From positions 310,001 to 374,000 of the forward strand of contig MVIG01000003.1 in assembly GCA_002086835.1 (NCBI GenBank): a stretch of DNA of 64,000 nt. The letters run 5' to 3'. This document shows positions 28,580-37,441 of this stretch, in pieces. Within the stretch, counting starts at the first letter, position 1. Every line of letters begins with the position of its first letter. The notes beneath the pieces are model-generated. The model ran no database searches. It saw only the letters and a program-made list of their open reading frames with translations, and had not been told where the DNA came from. The translations under genes and the position numbers were made by a program. This DNA comes from Mycolicibacterium porcinum. Its GTDB lineage: Bacteria > Actinomycetota > Actinomycetes > Mycobacteriales > Mycobacteriaceae.

Positions 28580-29347
28580 CGGGGTCGGAGCCACCACGGG
28601 GCGACGTACCAGACCCGTAGGCAACGGCGCGTCCTGTCCTTTGGGGTTGTTGAGGACGGGGCGGCGCAGTCGCCGGACATGCTCGAAGAACGTGGGACCC
28701 GTGACGCCGCCGTCGTCCGTTCGCATCAGCGCCGCCCCGAACGCCGCGGCGAACTGCTCGCCGTAGCGATTCCATGACGACCAACTCGCGGCGTCGGTAT
28801 CGACCAGCACCGTGGTGTCGCGGGCGCTGACCGGGGAGTCGTCGGTGCCTGCGCACAGGGCGTACAACCGATCCACGCCGATCAGCCTGGCCTGCAAGGA
28901 CAACGAGACCAGATCGACGTCCTGAACCCAGCAGATCGCCAGGTCCAGACTGCCCTCGGAGACCCGGGCCGCCTGGGTGTGTGACGGCATTACCCAGGTG
29001 TCCACCCGCACCTGGGCCACCCCGGCGGCCCGTTCAGCCCAATCGGTCGGGCACCAGTTGACATACCCGATCCGGACCGGCTCCGACATCGCCAGACCCT
29101 GTGCGCGTCTACGCAATTCATCCGCCTGCGCCACGAGTGCCCGCGCTTCGGGCAGCAGTGCACTACCCGCCTGGGTGAGCGCCACCGAACGCCGGTCACG
29201 GTCGAACAGGGTGACCTTGAGATCGCGCTCCAACGCCTTGATCTGCTGGGACAGCGATGGGCCGGCGATCCGCAGGCGCTCGGCTGCCCGGCCGAAGTTC
29301 AGTTCCTCGGCGACGGTGACGAAATAGCGCAGCTGCCGTAGCTCCAC
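28415..29347 (-). CDS. LysR family transcriptional regulator
   Basis: 310 residues from GTG 29345-29347. The N-terminal winged HTH is canonical (MELRQLRYFVTVAEELNFGRAAERL, then SQQIKALERDLKVTLFDR). The effector-binding domain follows from about 90. Divergent from the SDR/SnoaL-like pair over 124 bp and convergent with the MFS transporter; the likely targets are the divergent SDR gene and possibly the MFS/SDR region. The C-terminal 55 codons overlap the MFS gene on the other strand. Confidence 0.9.
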   Translation of the reverse strand: MELRQLRYFVTVAEELNFGRAAERLRIAGPSLSQQIKALERDLKVTLFDRDRRSVALTQAGSALLPEARALVAQADELRRRAQGLAMSEPVRIGYVNWCPTDWAERAAGVAQVRVDTWVMPSHTQAARVSEGSLDLAICWVQDVDLVSLSLQARLIGVDRLYALCAGTDDSPVSARDTTVLVDTDAASWSSWNRYGEQFAAAFGAALMRTDDGGVTGPTFFEHVRRLRRPVLNNPKGQDAPLPTGLVRRPVVAPTPLWTWSLVWRRDESNPAVLAVVDEFTRGTGDLGLDAADVWVPDDDPHHPGHHRGG

Positions 29348-29471
29348 CGTTGCAGCGTAGTAGGCGCAGTCTCCCAGCAGAGAGCCAACAGGTCCCGCCG
29401 GCCGGACATGACCGACATCCGCGATCGGGTTGAGTCATGCATCCGACCAGAAACACGAAGGAGACACCCAA

Positions 29472-30185
29472 ATGAGCACCACACCACACGTCGCAGTCAT
29501 CACCGGCGCCTCGCAGGGCATCGGCGAGGCCCTGGTCGCGGGGTACCGCACGCTGGGCTACGCCGTCGTCGCCAACTCCCGCACCATCGGCGAGAGCGAC
29601 GATCCGATGGTGCTGGCGGTGCCCGGCGACATCGGGCGACCCGGCGTGGGCAAGCAGGTGATCGACGCCGCCCTGGAGCGCTTCGGCCGCGTCGACACCA
29701 TCGTCAACAACGCGGGCATCTTCGTCGCCAAGCCCTTCACCGAGTACACCGATGCCGACTACGACGCCGTCACCGGCGTGAACCAGCGCGGCTTCTTCGA
29801 ACTCACCCGCGCCGGGATCGCCGCCATCGAGTCACACGGTGAGGGCGGCCACGTGGTCACCATCTCCACGAGCCTCGTCGACCACGCCAACTCGCAGGTG
29901 CCCTCGGCGCTGGCGTCGCTGACCAAGGGCGGGCTGAACGCCGCGACCAAGGCACTGGCGGTCGAGTACGGCACCCGCGGCATCCGCGCCAACGCCGTCG
30001 CACTCGGCATCATCCGCACCCCGATGCACGCACCCGAAACCCATGAGTTCCTGTCGGCGCTGCATCCGGTCGGCCACATGGGCGACATCGACGACGTGGT
30101 CGACGCAGTGCTGTACTTGGAGCAGGCCGGCTTCGTCACCGGCGAGATCCTGCACGTGGACGGAGGCCAAAGTGCTGGGCACTGA
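29472..30185 (+). CDS. SDR-family protein lacking the catalytic tyrosine
   Basis: 237 residues. Has the cofactor motif TGASQGIGEA (about 11-20), VNNAGIF (78-84) and Ser132/134, but the YxxxK motif reads ALASLTK: Lys152 is present and position 148 is Ala. So the proton-donating Tyr is missing, although the fold and NAD(P) site look intact. The C-terminus ends with HVDGGQSAGH, typical of SDRs. GAAGGAGA precedes the ATG. Divergent from LysR and overlapping the next gene by 14 bp. May be a non-canonical reductase or a binding protein. Confidence 0.88.
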   Translation: MSTTPHVAVITGASQGIGEALVAGYRTLGYAVVANSRTIGESDDPMVLAVPGDIGRPGVGKQVIDAALERFGRVDTIVNNAGIFVAKPFTEYTDADYDAVTGVNQRGFFELTRAGIAAIESHGEGGHVVTISTSLVDHANSQVPSALASLTKGGLNAATKALAVEYGTRGIRANAVALGIIRTPMHAPETHEFLSALHPVGHMGDIDDVVDAVLYLEQAGFVTGEILHVDGGQSAGH

Positions 30186-30549
30186 AGAGGTTCTGCGCCA
30201 AGTCCTCGACGAATGGAAGGCAGGCATCGCCGGCCACGACCCCCAGCGGGTGGCCGACGTGTTCACCGCCGATGCCATCTTTCAGGGCCTGCGCCCCTAC
30301 AGCGTGGGCCCGCAGGGGGTGTTCGACTACTACGACTCCCAGCCGGAGGGACTGACAGTCGATTACCGCTTCCTGGAAGCCCGCAGGCCCGCCGACGATG
30401 TAGCGCTGGGGTACCTGGTGGCGGAATTCGCGTTCCGCGACCAGGATCCCGTTCGTCTCAACCTCAGCGTGCTGGTGACTCGGACCGCAGGAGACTGGCG
30501 CATCGCGCATTACCAGGTCAGTCCGGTGCCGGAGGCTCCCACGCACTGA
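30172..30549 (+). CDS. SnoaL-like / DUF4440 small protein
   Basis: 125 residues from a GTG preceded by GGAGG inside the end of the upstream SDR. NTF2-like fold: DEWKAGIAGHDPQRVADVFTADAIF is the classical first helix of SgcJ/EcaC/SnoaL-type proteins, and the last strand ends WRIAHYQVSPVP. Such proteins isomerise or bind small hydrophobic compounds. Overlap with the SDR gene implies coupled expression and possibly a shared substrate. Confidence 0.82.
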   Translation: MLGTEEVLRQVLDEWKAGIAGHDPQRVADVFTADAIFQGLRPYSVGPQGVFDYYDSQPEGLTVDYRFLEARRPADDVALGYLVAEFAFRDQDPVRLNLSVLVTRTAGDWRIAHYQVSPVPEAPTH

Positions 30550-30563
30550 AGCGGAGCCGGAGA

Positions 30564-30968
30564 TTAAATCACCCGGAGTGAATCTCCGTCGTAGCCGAAC
30601 CGGCACCTCAGCTGCACCAGCAGACGCTCAGCTTCGGCGATGCGCGCATGCAGCCGGAGCAGGGCGTCCGGCACCGGCGCATCCGCCACTCGGCTGCGTT
30701 CCCGAAGGCGCCGCCACCTCTGTTCGGCGGCTGCGAGATGGTCGCGCAGCTCGGCGATTTCGGCGATCAGGAGGTCCTCGAACAGCCGCGATTGGGCGAT
30801 GTCAGCGCTGTGCACGGGCCTGGAACAGTCGGCGGCAGCCGCCGCGCGAGAAACCATGCGCGGCAGGGGGTTGAGCACCGCGGCCACGTCGGCCCCGACT
30901 GTCGGGGCGGAGGTGTTCCCGATCCCGAATTCCCGTGATATCAGCGTCACGTGGGGAGCATGAAGCAC
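30564..30968 (-). CDS. hypothetical coiled-coil protein
   Basis: Up to 134 residues from GTG; an ATG at 30857 would give 97. The C-terminal 75 residues (SRLFEDLLIAEIAELRDHL, then AAEQRWRRLRERSR) are strongly helical and amphipathic, likely a coiled coil. No domain is recognised. Convergent with the SnoaL-like gene after 14 bp. The coding call rests on composition and the coherent helix, so the reading frame could be spurious. Confidence 0.4.
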   Translation of the reverse strand: MLHAPHVTLISREFGIGNTSAPTVGADVAAVLNPLPRMVSRAAAAADCSRPVHSADIAQSRLFEDLLIAEIAELRDHLAAAEQRWRRLRERSRVADAPVPDALLRLHARIAEAERLLVQLRCRFGYDGDSLRVI

Positions 30969-31075
30969 CCACCCGACTCACAGCGACCACACAGGAGTAA
31001 CCCGAGATATCGCCTCTGGTCATCTCCCGGTCACGCGATGTACGTTTGACGGCCTTTCCGCGCCGGCCAGCTCAT

Positions 31076-32065
31076 CTAGCTCAGCGCGGGAATGACCTTC
31101 TGCTCGAACAGCTCGATACCGGACCGGTCGTAGGCGGCCTCGGGGAAGTACAGGATCGCGTACTCACATCCCAGGTCGCGCATCCGTTGCAGCTTCTCGA
31201 TGACCTGCTCAGTGGTACCGCTGGCCGATCCGGGTGCCGTGGCGTTGGCGAGCATCGCGTCGACGGCGGCCTCGCCGGCCACCGGCGCCTGCCGGGCCCG
31301 CAATCGCGCGACACGATCGGCGACGTCGGCTTCGGAGTCGCCGATGACGGCGTTGAAGTTGGCCGATCGCACGATCGCGTCGTAGTCGGTTCCGACCTCG
31401 CGACAATGCCCGGCCAGCACCTGCGACTTGTGCGCGAATCCGTCAGGCTCGGAGGTGAAGTTGGTGTATTGCGCATATTTGGCCGCGATGCGCAGTGTCA
31501 CCTTCTCGCCGCCGCCGGCGATCCACATCGGGATACCGCTGTCCTGCAACGGCTTTGGAGCGACGATCGCACCGTCGACCTGGTAATGCTTGCCGTCGAA
31601 GCTGACCCGCCCGTCGCGCCAGGCGTCCCGCATGATCTGGACGCCCTCGTCGAGCCGGCCCAACCGCACCCCGGCAGACGGGAAACCGTAGCCGTAGGCC
31701 CGCCATTCGTGCTCGTACCAGCCGCCACCGATGCCCATCTGCACCCGGCCACCCGAGATGATGTCCGTGGTGGCGGCGATCTTGGCCAGATAGACGGGAT
31801 TGCGGTAGCTCATGGCGGTGCACATCTGGCCGAGCTTGATCCGCGACGTCGTGGCGGCGTACGCCGACATCAGTGACCAGGCCTCGTGGGTGGCCTCGTC
31901 CGTCGGTACCGGAACGGTGTGGAAGTGGTCATAGACCCACAGCGAGTCCCAGGCACCCACGTCGGCGTAGGCAGCCAGGTCACGCATCACCGGCCAGTGG
32001 TTTTCGGTGGGAATGTCGACGAGGTCAAGGCGCCAGCCCTGCGGGATGAAGAGTCCGAAACGCAT
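31076..32065 (-). CDS. LLM-class F420-dependent oxidoreductase
   Basis: 329 residues. Luciferase-like TIM barrel: MRFGLFIPQGW at the start, DSLWVYDHFHTVP, RIKLGQMCTAMSYRNP, DIISGGRVQMGIGGGW and WIAGGGEKVTLRIAAKYA. In mycobacteria this group uses coenzyme F420. Full length with a conserved C-terminus (QVIEKLQRMRDLGCEYAILYF by parts). Divergent from a second F420-type gene (32122) over 56 bp. The substrate is unknown. Confidence 0.9.
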   Translation of the reverse strand: MRFGLFIPQGWRLDLVDIPTENHWPVMRDLAAYADVGAWDSLWVYDHFHTVPVPTDEATHEAWSLMSAYAATTSRIKLGQMCTAMSYRNPVYLAKIAATTDIISGGRVQMGIGGGWYEHEWRAYGYGFPSAGVRLGRLDEGVQIMRDAWRDGRVSFDGKHYQVDGAIVAPKPLQDSGIPMWIAGGGEKVTLRIAAKYAQYTNFTSEPDGFAHKSQVLAGHCREVGTDYDAIVRSANFNAVIGDSEADVADRVARLRARQAPVAGEAAVDAMLANATAPGSASGTTEQVIEKLQRMRDLGCEYAILYFPEAAYDRSGIELFEQKVIPALS

Positions 32066-32121
32066 GGACCCCGACTCTACGACGCGAACGCGTGTCGTGG
32101 GACGAGGCTAGCCTGAGTTTT

Positions 32122-32547
32122 ATGGCCCTTTCCAAGGAAGAACGCGAACAGTTTCTGGCCGAGCCGCACATCGCCGCCCTCTCTGTGTACGCCGGCGACA
32201 AGCGCGGTCCGATGACCGTCCCCATCTGGTACCAGTACACCCCCGGCGGGGAGCCGTGGGTGTTGACCGGCGTCGGGTCACGCAAGCACCGGCTGATCGA
32301 GGCGGCCGGGCATGTGACGTTGATGGTCGAGCGGCTCGAGCCGACGGTCCGTTACGTCGCCGTCGACGGTCCGGTCGCGCGTATCGAGCCGGGCACCGAC
32401 GAGCAACTCGTCGAGATGACCAAGCGCTACCTGGCTCCCGAGAAGGTGGAGCCGTATCTGGAGTTCGCCCGCCGTGAGCACGGTGAGAGCGTCGCGGTGT
32501 TCCTCAAGCCCGAGCACTGGCTGTCGTCTGATCTGGGGTCGCTGTGA
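32122..32547 (+). CDS. PPOX-class F420-dependent flavin/deazaflavin oxidoreductase
   Basis: 141 residues. Split-barrel flavoprotein fold: IAALSVYAGDKRGPMTVPIWYQY, VLTGVGSRKHRLIEAAGHVTL and a C-terminal FLKPEHWLSSDLG. This class binds F420 or FMN. TAGCCT (32109-32114) puts +1 within a base of the ATG and no ribosome site is seen, so it is probably leaderless. It precedes the frameshifted methyltransferase by 4 bp. Confidence 0.88.
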   Translation: MALSKEEREQFLAEPHIAALSVYAGDKRGPMTVPIWYQYTPGGEPWVLTGVGSRKHRLIEAAGHVTLMVERLEPTVRYVAVDGPVARIEPGTDEQLVEMTKRYLAPEKVEPYLEFARREHGESVAVFLKPEHWLSSDLGSL

Positions 32548-32551
32548 CACC

Positions 32552-33146
32552 ATGAGCTCGCGCCAACGGCTGTTCCGGTGGCTCTACCGGCTCGGGTTCA
32601 CGCCCTGGGACGGCCACCCGTTGGCGCACAGCCTGACCAAACTTGTCGAAGGCACCACCCACCAGATGTCTCCCGGGACCGCGCTCGATCTGGGCTGCGG
32701 TACCGGGGACAACGCGGTGTTACCTGGCCCGTCACGGTTGGCAGGTCACGGGCGTGGACTTTGTGGCCAAACCGTTGAAGAAGGCTCGCCGCAAGGCCGC
32801 CGGGCTGCCCGTGAACTTCGTCAAAGCTGATGTGACACAGCTGAGTTCATCGGGAATCGGGGCCGGTTACCAGCTGATCGTCGACAGTGGTTGCCTGCAC
32901 GGCATGAGTTCGGAAGACCGCGACGCCTACGTGCGGGAGGTCAGCGCGGTCGCCGCCCCCGGTGCGCAACTGCTGATCATCGCTTTCATCCCGGGCTCGT
33001 CGATGGGTGTGCCCGGCATCGGATTCGACGAAGTGCAACGCCGCTTCAAGGACGGCTGGACGCTGCTCTCCAGCGGGGATGAGCCCGCCCTGGACCAGAA
33101 CGGCAACAGCCGGGCACGGCATTACCTGTTCGCTCATTCGGTTTGA
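32552..33146 (+). pseudogene. class I SAM methyltransferase, interrupted by a +1 frameshift
   Basis: The first frame from ATG 32552 reads MSSRQRLFRWLYRLGFTPWD... to DLGCGTGDNAV, SAM motif I. Removing one T at 32720-32721 restores YLARHGWQVTGVDF and the rest to the stop at 33146, giving 197 residues with VDSGCLHGMSSEDR (motif IV region) and GWTLLSSG. As written, the frame runs into nonsense after motif I. Either a recent inactivating mutation or a one-base sequence error. Both halves are otherwise intact, so decay is recent if real. Confidence 0.8.
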
Positions 33147-33147
33147 T

Positions 33148-34095
33148 TCAACCCAGCGCGGGCAGCACCTTGTCGGTGAGCAGCTCGACCGATTTCCACG
33201 CCTCTTCGACGGGCATGCCGCCGACCAGCGGATGCATGACGAGCGGCCCGTACTGATCAGCGTCGCGGATCTCGGCGATCAGCTGGTCAGGGGTCAGAAA
33301 GCGGTATCGTCCGGACGCTTTCACCTCGTCCAGCGTGCTGACACCGGGCAGGTGCATCAACGAGCGTTGTGCGGTGGACCAGCCGCCGTACGTGACCGCT
33401 TCCCAGAGAATGTGCTCACCGAGTTCGGCCCAGGCCCGGTCCGGATCTTCGTGCAGGTAGATCATGCCGCGGTTGACGGGGCCGGGCATCAGGACCACCG
33501 GAGTGACACCCTGCTGTTCACACAGTTCGCGGTAGTAGGCGGCGATCTCGGGCAGGTGGTCGACCAGACTCAGCGGCAGCCCGAACCGAGCCGCGCGCCG
33601 CGCAGTCGCACGCACCCCGCCCCCGACGAACAGTGTCGGGTGCGGCTGGGTCCGGCTTCCGGTGTCGGCCCACGTCGACAGCATCGTGGTGAGCAGCTCG
33701 TCCATCAGCCGGCCCCGTTCGCTGAAATCCACTCCCAGCGATTCGTATTCGACCTCTCGGTAGCCCAGCCCGACGGTGGTGAACAACCGGCCGCGGCTCA
33801 TGTTGTCCACCAGGGCGATGTCCTCGGCGAGCCGGACCGGGTTCCACAACGGCCCGAGCGCGCAGTCCACGCTGGCGATCAACGTCGAGGTCCGGGCCAG
33901 GAACATCCCCGCGGCCAGGATCGGGTTGGAACTCCAGCCATGCCCGGTGGCGTGGTGTTCGTCGACGCTCACCGACGTGATGCCCCGGGATTCACCCCAC
34001 TGCGCGAGTTCCAGAGCAGCCGACAGCAGCCGGCCCTGGGTGCGTGGATCTCCTTGTGGAGAAGCGAAATTGAATCGCAGTACGGTCAGCGTCAT
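33148..34095 (-). CDS. LLM-class flavin-dependent oxidoreductase
   Basis: 315 residues. Luciferase-like fold: MTLTVLRFNFASPQG, TSVSVDEHHATGHGWSSNPI, LIASVDCALGPLWNPVRLAEDIALVD, GLGYREVEYESLG and FVGGGVRATARRAARFGLP. Cofactor FMN/FMNH2 or F420. Last gene of the minus-strand operon sulfotransferase/metallo-hydrolase/SDR/LLM; it starts 3 bp after the SDR stop. It probably oxidises or cleaves a product of the upstream enzymes. Confidence 0.88.
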   Translation of the reverse strand: MTLTVLRFNFASPQGDPRTQGRLLSAALELAQWGESRGITSVSVDEHHATGHGWSSNPILAAGMFLARTSTLIASVDCALGPLWNPVRLAEDIALVDNMSRGRLFTTVGLGYREVEYESLGVDFSERGRLMDELLTTMLSTWADTGSRTQPHPTLFVGGGVRATARRAARFGLPLSLVDHLPEIAAYYRELCEQQGVTPVVLMPGPVNRGMIYLHEDPDRAWAELGEHILWEAVTYGGWSTAQRSLMHLPGVSTLDEVKASGRYRFLTPDQLIAEIRDADQYGPLVMHPLVGGMPVEEAWKSVELLTDKVLPALG

Positions 34096-34098
34096 GGC

Positions 34099-34848
34099 TT
34101 ACACGCAGTCCGAGGCACCGTCGACGACGAGGACCGTGCCGGACGTGTAGGCACTCTGCTCGGTACACAGGAAGGCGATCGCGGGTGCGATCTCACCGAC
34201 CGACCCGAAACGGCGCAGCGGGATATGGCCCAGTTCGGCATCCACCAGTTCGGGTGCGAACTGCATGGGTGCGGTCATCGGCGTGTCGATCGCACCGGGC
34301 GCGACCGCGTTCACCCGGATACCCTTGTCGGCCCATTTCACCGCGAGATTGCGGGTGATGCAGACGATCCCGGCCTTGGCGGCACCGTAGCCGGGCACCA
34401 GCGGGACCGCGCGCAGGGCCGACATGGACGCCAGGTTGACGACGCTGGCGCCGCCCTGCGCGGTGGACGCCTTCAGTGCCCGGTACAACCCCACCGTCAG
34501 CCGGTATGGCCCGGTGAGATTCACCGCCACCGATGCGTCGAACCCGTCCGGCTTCGACTCGTCAAGGCCGCCGGGGAAATTCGCACCCGCATTGTTGACC
34601 AATACGTCGAGCCGGTCGAAACCCTGGGACAGCGCGTCCACCGAATCGGTGTCGGTGATCAGCAATTGCCGGTAGGCCATGCCGGATAGATCGGTGTCGT
34701 AATCGGCCGCGGCGGCCTTGGTGCCGGTGACAGTCACCTCCGCCCCGGCGTCGCGGAACAACGTCGCGGTGGCATTGCCGATCCCGCTCGTACCGCCGGT
34801 GATCAATGCGGTGGTCCCGGTGAAATCGAAACTGACTCGTGCGGTCAT
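34099..34848 (-). CDS. short-chain dehydrogenase/reductase
   Basis: 249 residues from ATG 34846-34848, preceded by GAGGA. Classical SDR with TGGTSGIG, VNNAGANF, Ser in NLASMSALRAVP and YGAAK, ending in a conserved DGASDCV-type tail. The start overlaps the metallo-hydrolase stop as ATGA, so it is coupled to it. Likely acts on an alcohol or ketone in the same pathway. Confidence 0.92.
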   Translation of the reverse strand: MTARVSFDFTGTTALITGGTSGIGNATATLFRDAGAEVTVTGTKAAAADYDTDLSGMAYRQLLITDTDSVDALSQGFDRLDVLVNNAGANFPGGLDESKPDGFDASVAVNLTGPYRLTVGLYRALKASTAQGGASVVNLASMSALRAVPLVPGYGAAKAGIVCITRNLAVKWADKGIRVNAVAPGAIDTPMTAPMQFAPELVDAELGHIPLRRFGSVGEIAPAIAFLCTEQSAYTSGTVLVVDGASDCV

Positions 34849-36107
34849 GCGTTCCTCGCTGCCAGGTGACTCAGAGTGTTTCTGAGCCAAGCGGATTCCC
34901 AGAAGTTGGTGCTCTCACCGAGCAGGTGTTCGTGAGCCAGCCGGAGGACGTCGCGGGCGCCCGGATCGTCCGGCCCGACCAGCTCGGCCAGGTGGATGGC
35001 GTGCAGCGGGCGGCCGGCCTCGAGGTGCTTGCGCGCGCGGTCCACAAGCGCTTGCGCGCCGGCCAGTTCGACGAGGTCGGCGGCGACCGCGTCGGGTCGG
35101 ACGGGATACAGCTCGGTGGTGGACCGGTGATGGAACCACCCCGAGTAGTTCTCCCAGATGGCCCGCACATCCCAGGCCACCTTGCCGTAGCCCTGGCCGA
35201 GCTCGTACTCCGCGGGCAGGGTGATCTCCCGCATCAGCGTCCCGACGTCCTTGCCGGCGTTCATCCCGGCGACGGTCTCGTCGTGGATGTACTGGATCGC
35301 GTCGCGTAACCGGGTGAGTTCGACGCCGATGCGCTGCCGCCCGGCGATGGGTTCGAAGTGCCCGGTCACCAGGAGCTCGGGCTGCAGTGCGCGGACCCGC
35401 TCGACCGATGCGACGGCGGTCAGCGCGTCGCGGTACCGGTCGCCGCGCATCGTCACCAGGTTCGGGATGTGCCCGAAGATCGGCCCGAAGGTGTTTCCGC
35501 ACAGGCAGATCCCCTCGTCTGGCAACCAGACCACCAGAGAGTCGGTGGTCTCCCCGCCGGGGACCGAGATCAGTTCCATGCGCCGCCCGGCGACCTCTAG
35601 GGTCAGCGTGTCTTCGAAGTCGATGTCGACCGTGGGCACGCTCTGACCCGCAAGGTGCCGGGTACCGAGCCGTTGTTGGATGGCCTGGATACCGGTGGCC
35701 AGCTTGTCGCTGAAGGCGAAGGCACTGCGGCTCGCGCGGTATGGGATCAGGCGGTCGTTGTCGTCCCGCCAAGTTGTCCAGTTCGCTTGTGCGACAACCT
35801 GGGTATCGGGGTCTCGGACGCTGTCCAGCCCGCCGACATGGTCCACGTGGCCTTGGGTGAAGATGATGTAGCGCACCGGAGACGTGTCGACGGCGTCGAA
35901 ATTGGCGCGGTGCACCGGTCCCTCGAAACCCATGCCGGTGTTGACGATCACCCGGCCGTCGCCGGTGGTGAGCAGGTAAGAGTTCGACAGACCGGGCGAG
36001 CACCACAATCCGGGCGCGATCTGCTCAGCGTGTTCGGCAGCCGCAGGCGCGAGGGCGTCGGCGCCGGGCCTGGTGCGGTAGACGGGTTCAGGAATGTCGG
36101 CGGTCAT
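34845..36107 (-). CDS. MBL-fold metallo-hydrolase, alkylsulfatase-like, with Gln at the first metal position
   Basis: 420 residues from ATG 36105-36107 (GGAGGAG upstream). The core motif is FTQGHVDHVGG (about 83-93): His87, Asp89 and His90 are kept, but the first His of HxHxDH is Gln85. The C-terminal half with VRAIWENYSGWFHHRSTTELYPV (by parts) and an all-alpha dimer region resembles SdsA-type alkylsulfatases. Sits 13 bp after a sulfotransferase gene and overlaps the SDR. Likely hydrolyses an ester, possibly a sulfate ester. The Gln substitution suggests altered metal binding, as in GOB-type lactamases. Confidence 0.85.
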   Translation of the reverse strand: MTADIPEPVYRTRPGADALAPAAAEHAEQIAPGLWCSPGLSNSYLLTTGDGRVIVNTGMGFEGPVHRANFDAVDTSPVRYIIFTQGHVDHVGGLDSVRDPDTQVVAQANWTTWRDDNDRLIPYRASRSAFAFSDKLATGIQAIQQRLGTRHLAGQSVPTVDIDFEDTLTLEVAGRRMELISVPGGETTDSLVVWLPDEGICLCGNTFGPIFGHIPNLVTMRGDRYRDALTAVASVERVRALQPELLVTGHFEPIAGRQRIGVELTRLRDAIQYIHDETVAGMNAGKDVGTLMREITLPAEYELGQGYGKVAWDVRAIWENYSGWFHHRSTTELYPVRPDAVAADLVELAGAQALVDRARKHLEAGRPLHAIHLAELVGPDDPGARDVLRLAHEHLLGESTNFWESAWLRNTLSHLAARNA

Positions 36108-36120
36108 CGGGGACTCCTCC

Positions 36121-37383
36121 TCAGGTCTCGGGCCGCACATCGAACCGGTTGAAGTAGAAGTCGAACCGGCCGCGCAGCTCGTCGGCGGACACCCCGAAAT
36201 GTCGCTGCAGGTCGTAGCGGATGCGGCCGTGCTTGCCGCGCGGGTTGCCGTCCAGGTACTGTTGGAAACGTTTGCGCGCCTTCGCGGTCAACGCGACCCC
36301 GCCTCGGTCGTAAAGCTGTTCCAGCAACGGCATTTCGTTACCGTTGAGGTGGTGGAAGGCGACGTCGATACTGCGGTCGGCCGGCACCAGCTCACGGTCC
36401 CGCACGCACGCGCTGAGCAGGCGATGCACGCGGTCGCTCCAGTAGTCGACCAGCCAGCCGGGATCGATACTCGTCCGCCGCATCCGGTCGCCGTAGGCCA
36501 TCATCGTGATGGCCGACTGAATCACCGCCACGGGGTCGCGGTGGGTGAACGCCACCGTCGCATCCGGGAAGGTCGCCATCAGCGGACCCAGCTGCTCACA
36601 ATGCTGAGGGCTCTTGAGCACCCAGGTCCGCGGACCCCGCAGGAAGGTCAGCGCCTGCAGCACCTTCTTCAGATAGGCATAGTGCCCGTCCTGGTCCAGC
36701 CCTAGGTAGTAGTCGCGCCAATCCGGCACGCGGGCATGCCATTCCAGCACGTATGACGCCATGTCGAGGTCGAGCAGTTCGACCTCTTCCTCGATGGCCT
36801 CGGGGAACCTGTCGTGCATGGCGGCCACCATCGGGGTGCTGGCCATCAGCGCGTCGTGTTCGGCTTTCACTCGTGCGTAGCGCGGGTCGACGCCGTAGAC
36901 GTCGGCACCGCGCCCCAGTGCCGGTATCGGTTCCTGGCTCTCCCAGTACGGCAACGCGCGGCGGCCGGGATCGGCGGCGATGAGGTTCACCAGATGCGTG
37001 GTGCCCGACCGCGGCATCCCGACGACGATGAACGGCCGCTCGATCGGGCTCGATTCGATCTCGGGATAGCGCTTGATCAGATCGGTGAGCGACAGCCGGT
37101 TGCGCAGCAGGCGGACCACCCTGCCGCGCAGGGTCATCCGGGCCAGCTGGGTCAGGCCGGTGTCAGCCTCGATCGCGGCGACGTGTGCGGACAAGCGGTC
37201 ACCGAAGCCGGCGGTGTCGGCGAGGTCGGTCACCCCGGCCTGGGACACCGCTTCGGCCAGCATCGCCTCGATGTCGAGTTCGACCCGCCTGGCCTCGGTG
37301 TACTCCAGGATCTGTCGCTGTGCCTGGCTGAGCTGGGGCGCAGCCAGGTCGTCGAACTCGATGACGTCAGAGACGCTGCCCAT
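36121..37383 (-). CDS. sulfotransferase family protein
   Basis: 420 residues. PAPS-dependent sulfotransferase of the actinobacterial type: a 115-residue helical N-terminal extension, then FIVVGMPRSGTTHLVNLI (5'-phosphosulfate loop, about 117-134), WVLKSPQHCEQLG and FTHRDPVAVIQS (3'-phosphate loop). First gene of a four-gene minus-strand operon and divergent from IclR over 58 bp. Probably moves sulfate between PAPS and a lipid, sterol or alcohol; the acceptor cannot be told. Confidence 0.9.
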   Translation of the reverse strand: MGSVSDVIEFDDLAAPQLSQAQRQILEYTEARRVELDIEAMLAEAVSQAGVTDLADTAGFGDRLSAHVAAIEADTGLTQLARMTLRGRVVRLLRNRLSLTDLIKRYPEIESSPIERPFIVVGMPRSGTTHLVNLIAADPGRRALPYWESQEPIPALGRGADVYGVDPRYARVKAEHDALMASTPMVAAMHDRFPEAIEEEVELLDLDMASYVLEWHARVPDWRDYYLGLDQDGHYAYLKKVLQALTFLRGPRTWVLKSPQHCEQLGPLMATFPDATVAFTHRDPVAVIQSAITMMAYGDRMRRTSIDPGWLVDYWSDRVHRLLSACVRDRELVPADRSIDVAFHHLNGNEMPLLEQLYDRGGVALTAKARKRFQQYLDGNPRGKHGRIRYDLQRHFGVSADELRGRFDFYFNRFDVRPET

Positions 37384-37412
37384 TCATCACTCCCGGTGTG
37401 CGACTTGTGCAT

Positions 37413-37433
37413 GTCGAATATTCGACGTACCGT
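37413..37433 (+). promoter_or_regulatory. IclR operator candidate and -10 in the iclR/sulfotransferase divergent promoter
   Basis: A perfect 14-bp palindrome GTCGAATATTCGAC (37413-37426) lies directly before TACCGT (37428-37433), a TANNNT -10 that would start transcription 2 bp before the IclR ATG. A partial half, TTCGAA (37433-37438), follows. The position lets one bound dimer control both directions. Confidence 0.5.
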
Positions 37434-37441
37434 TCGAAAAT

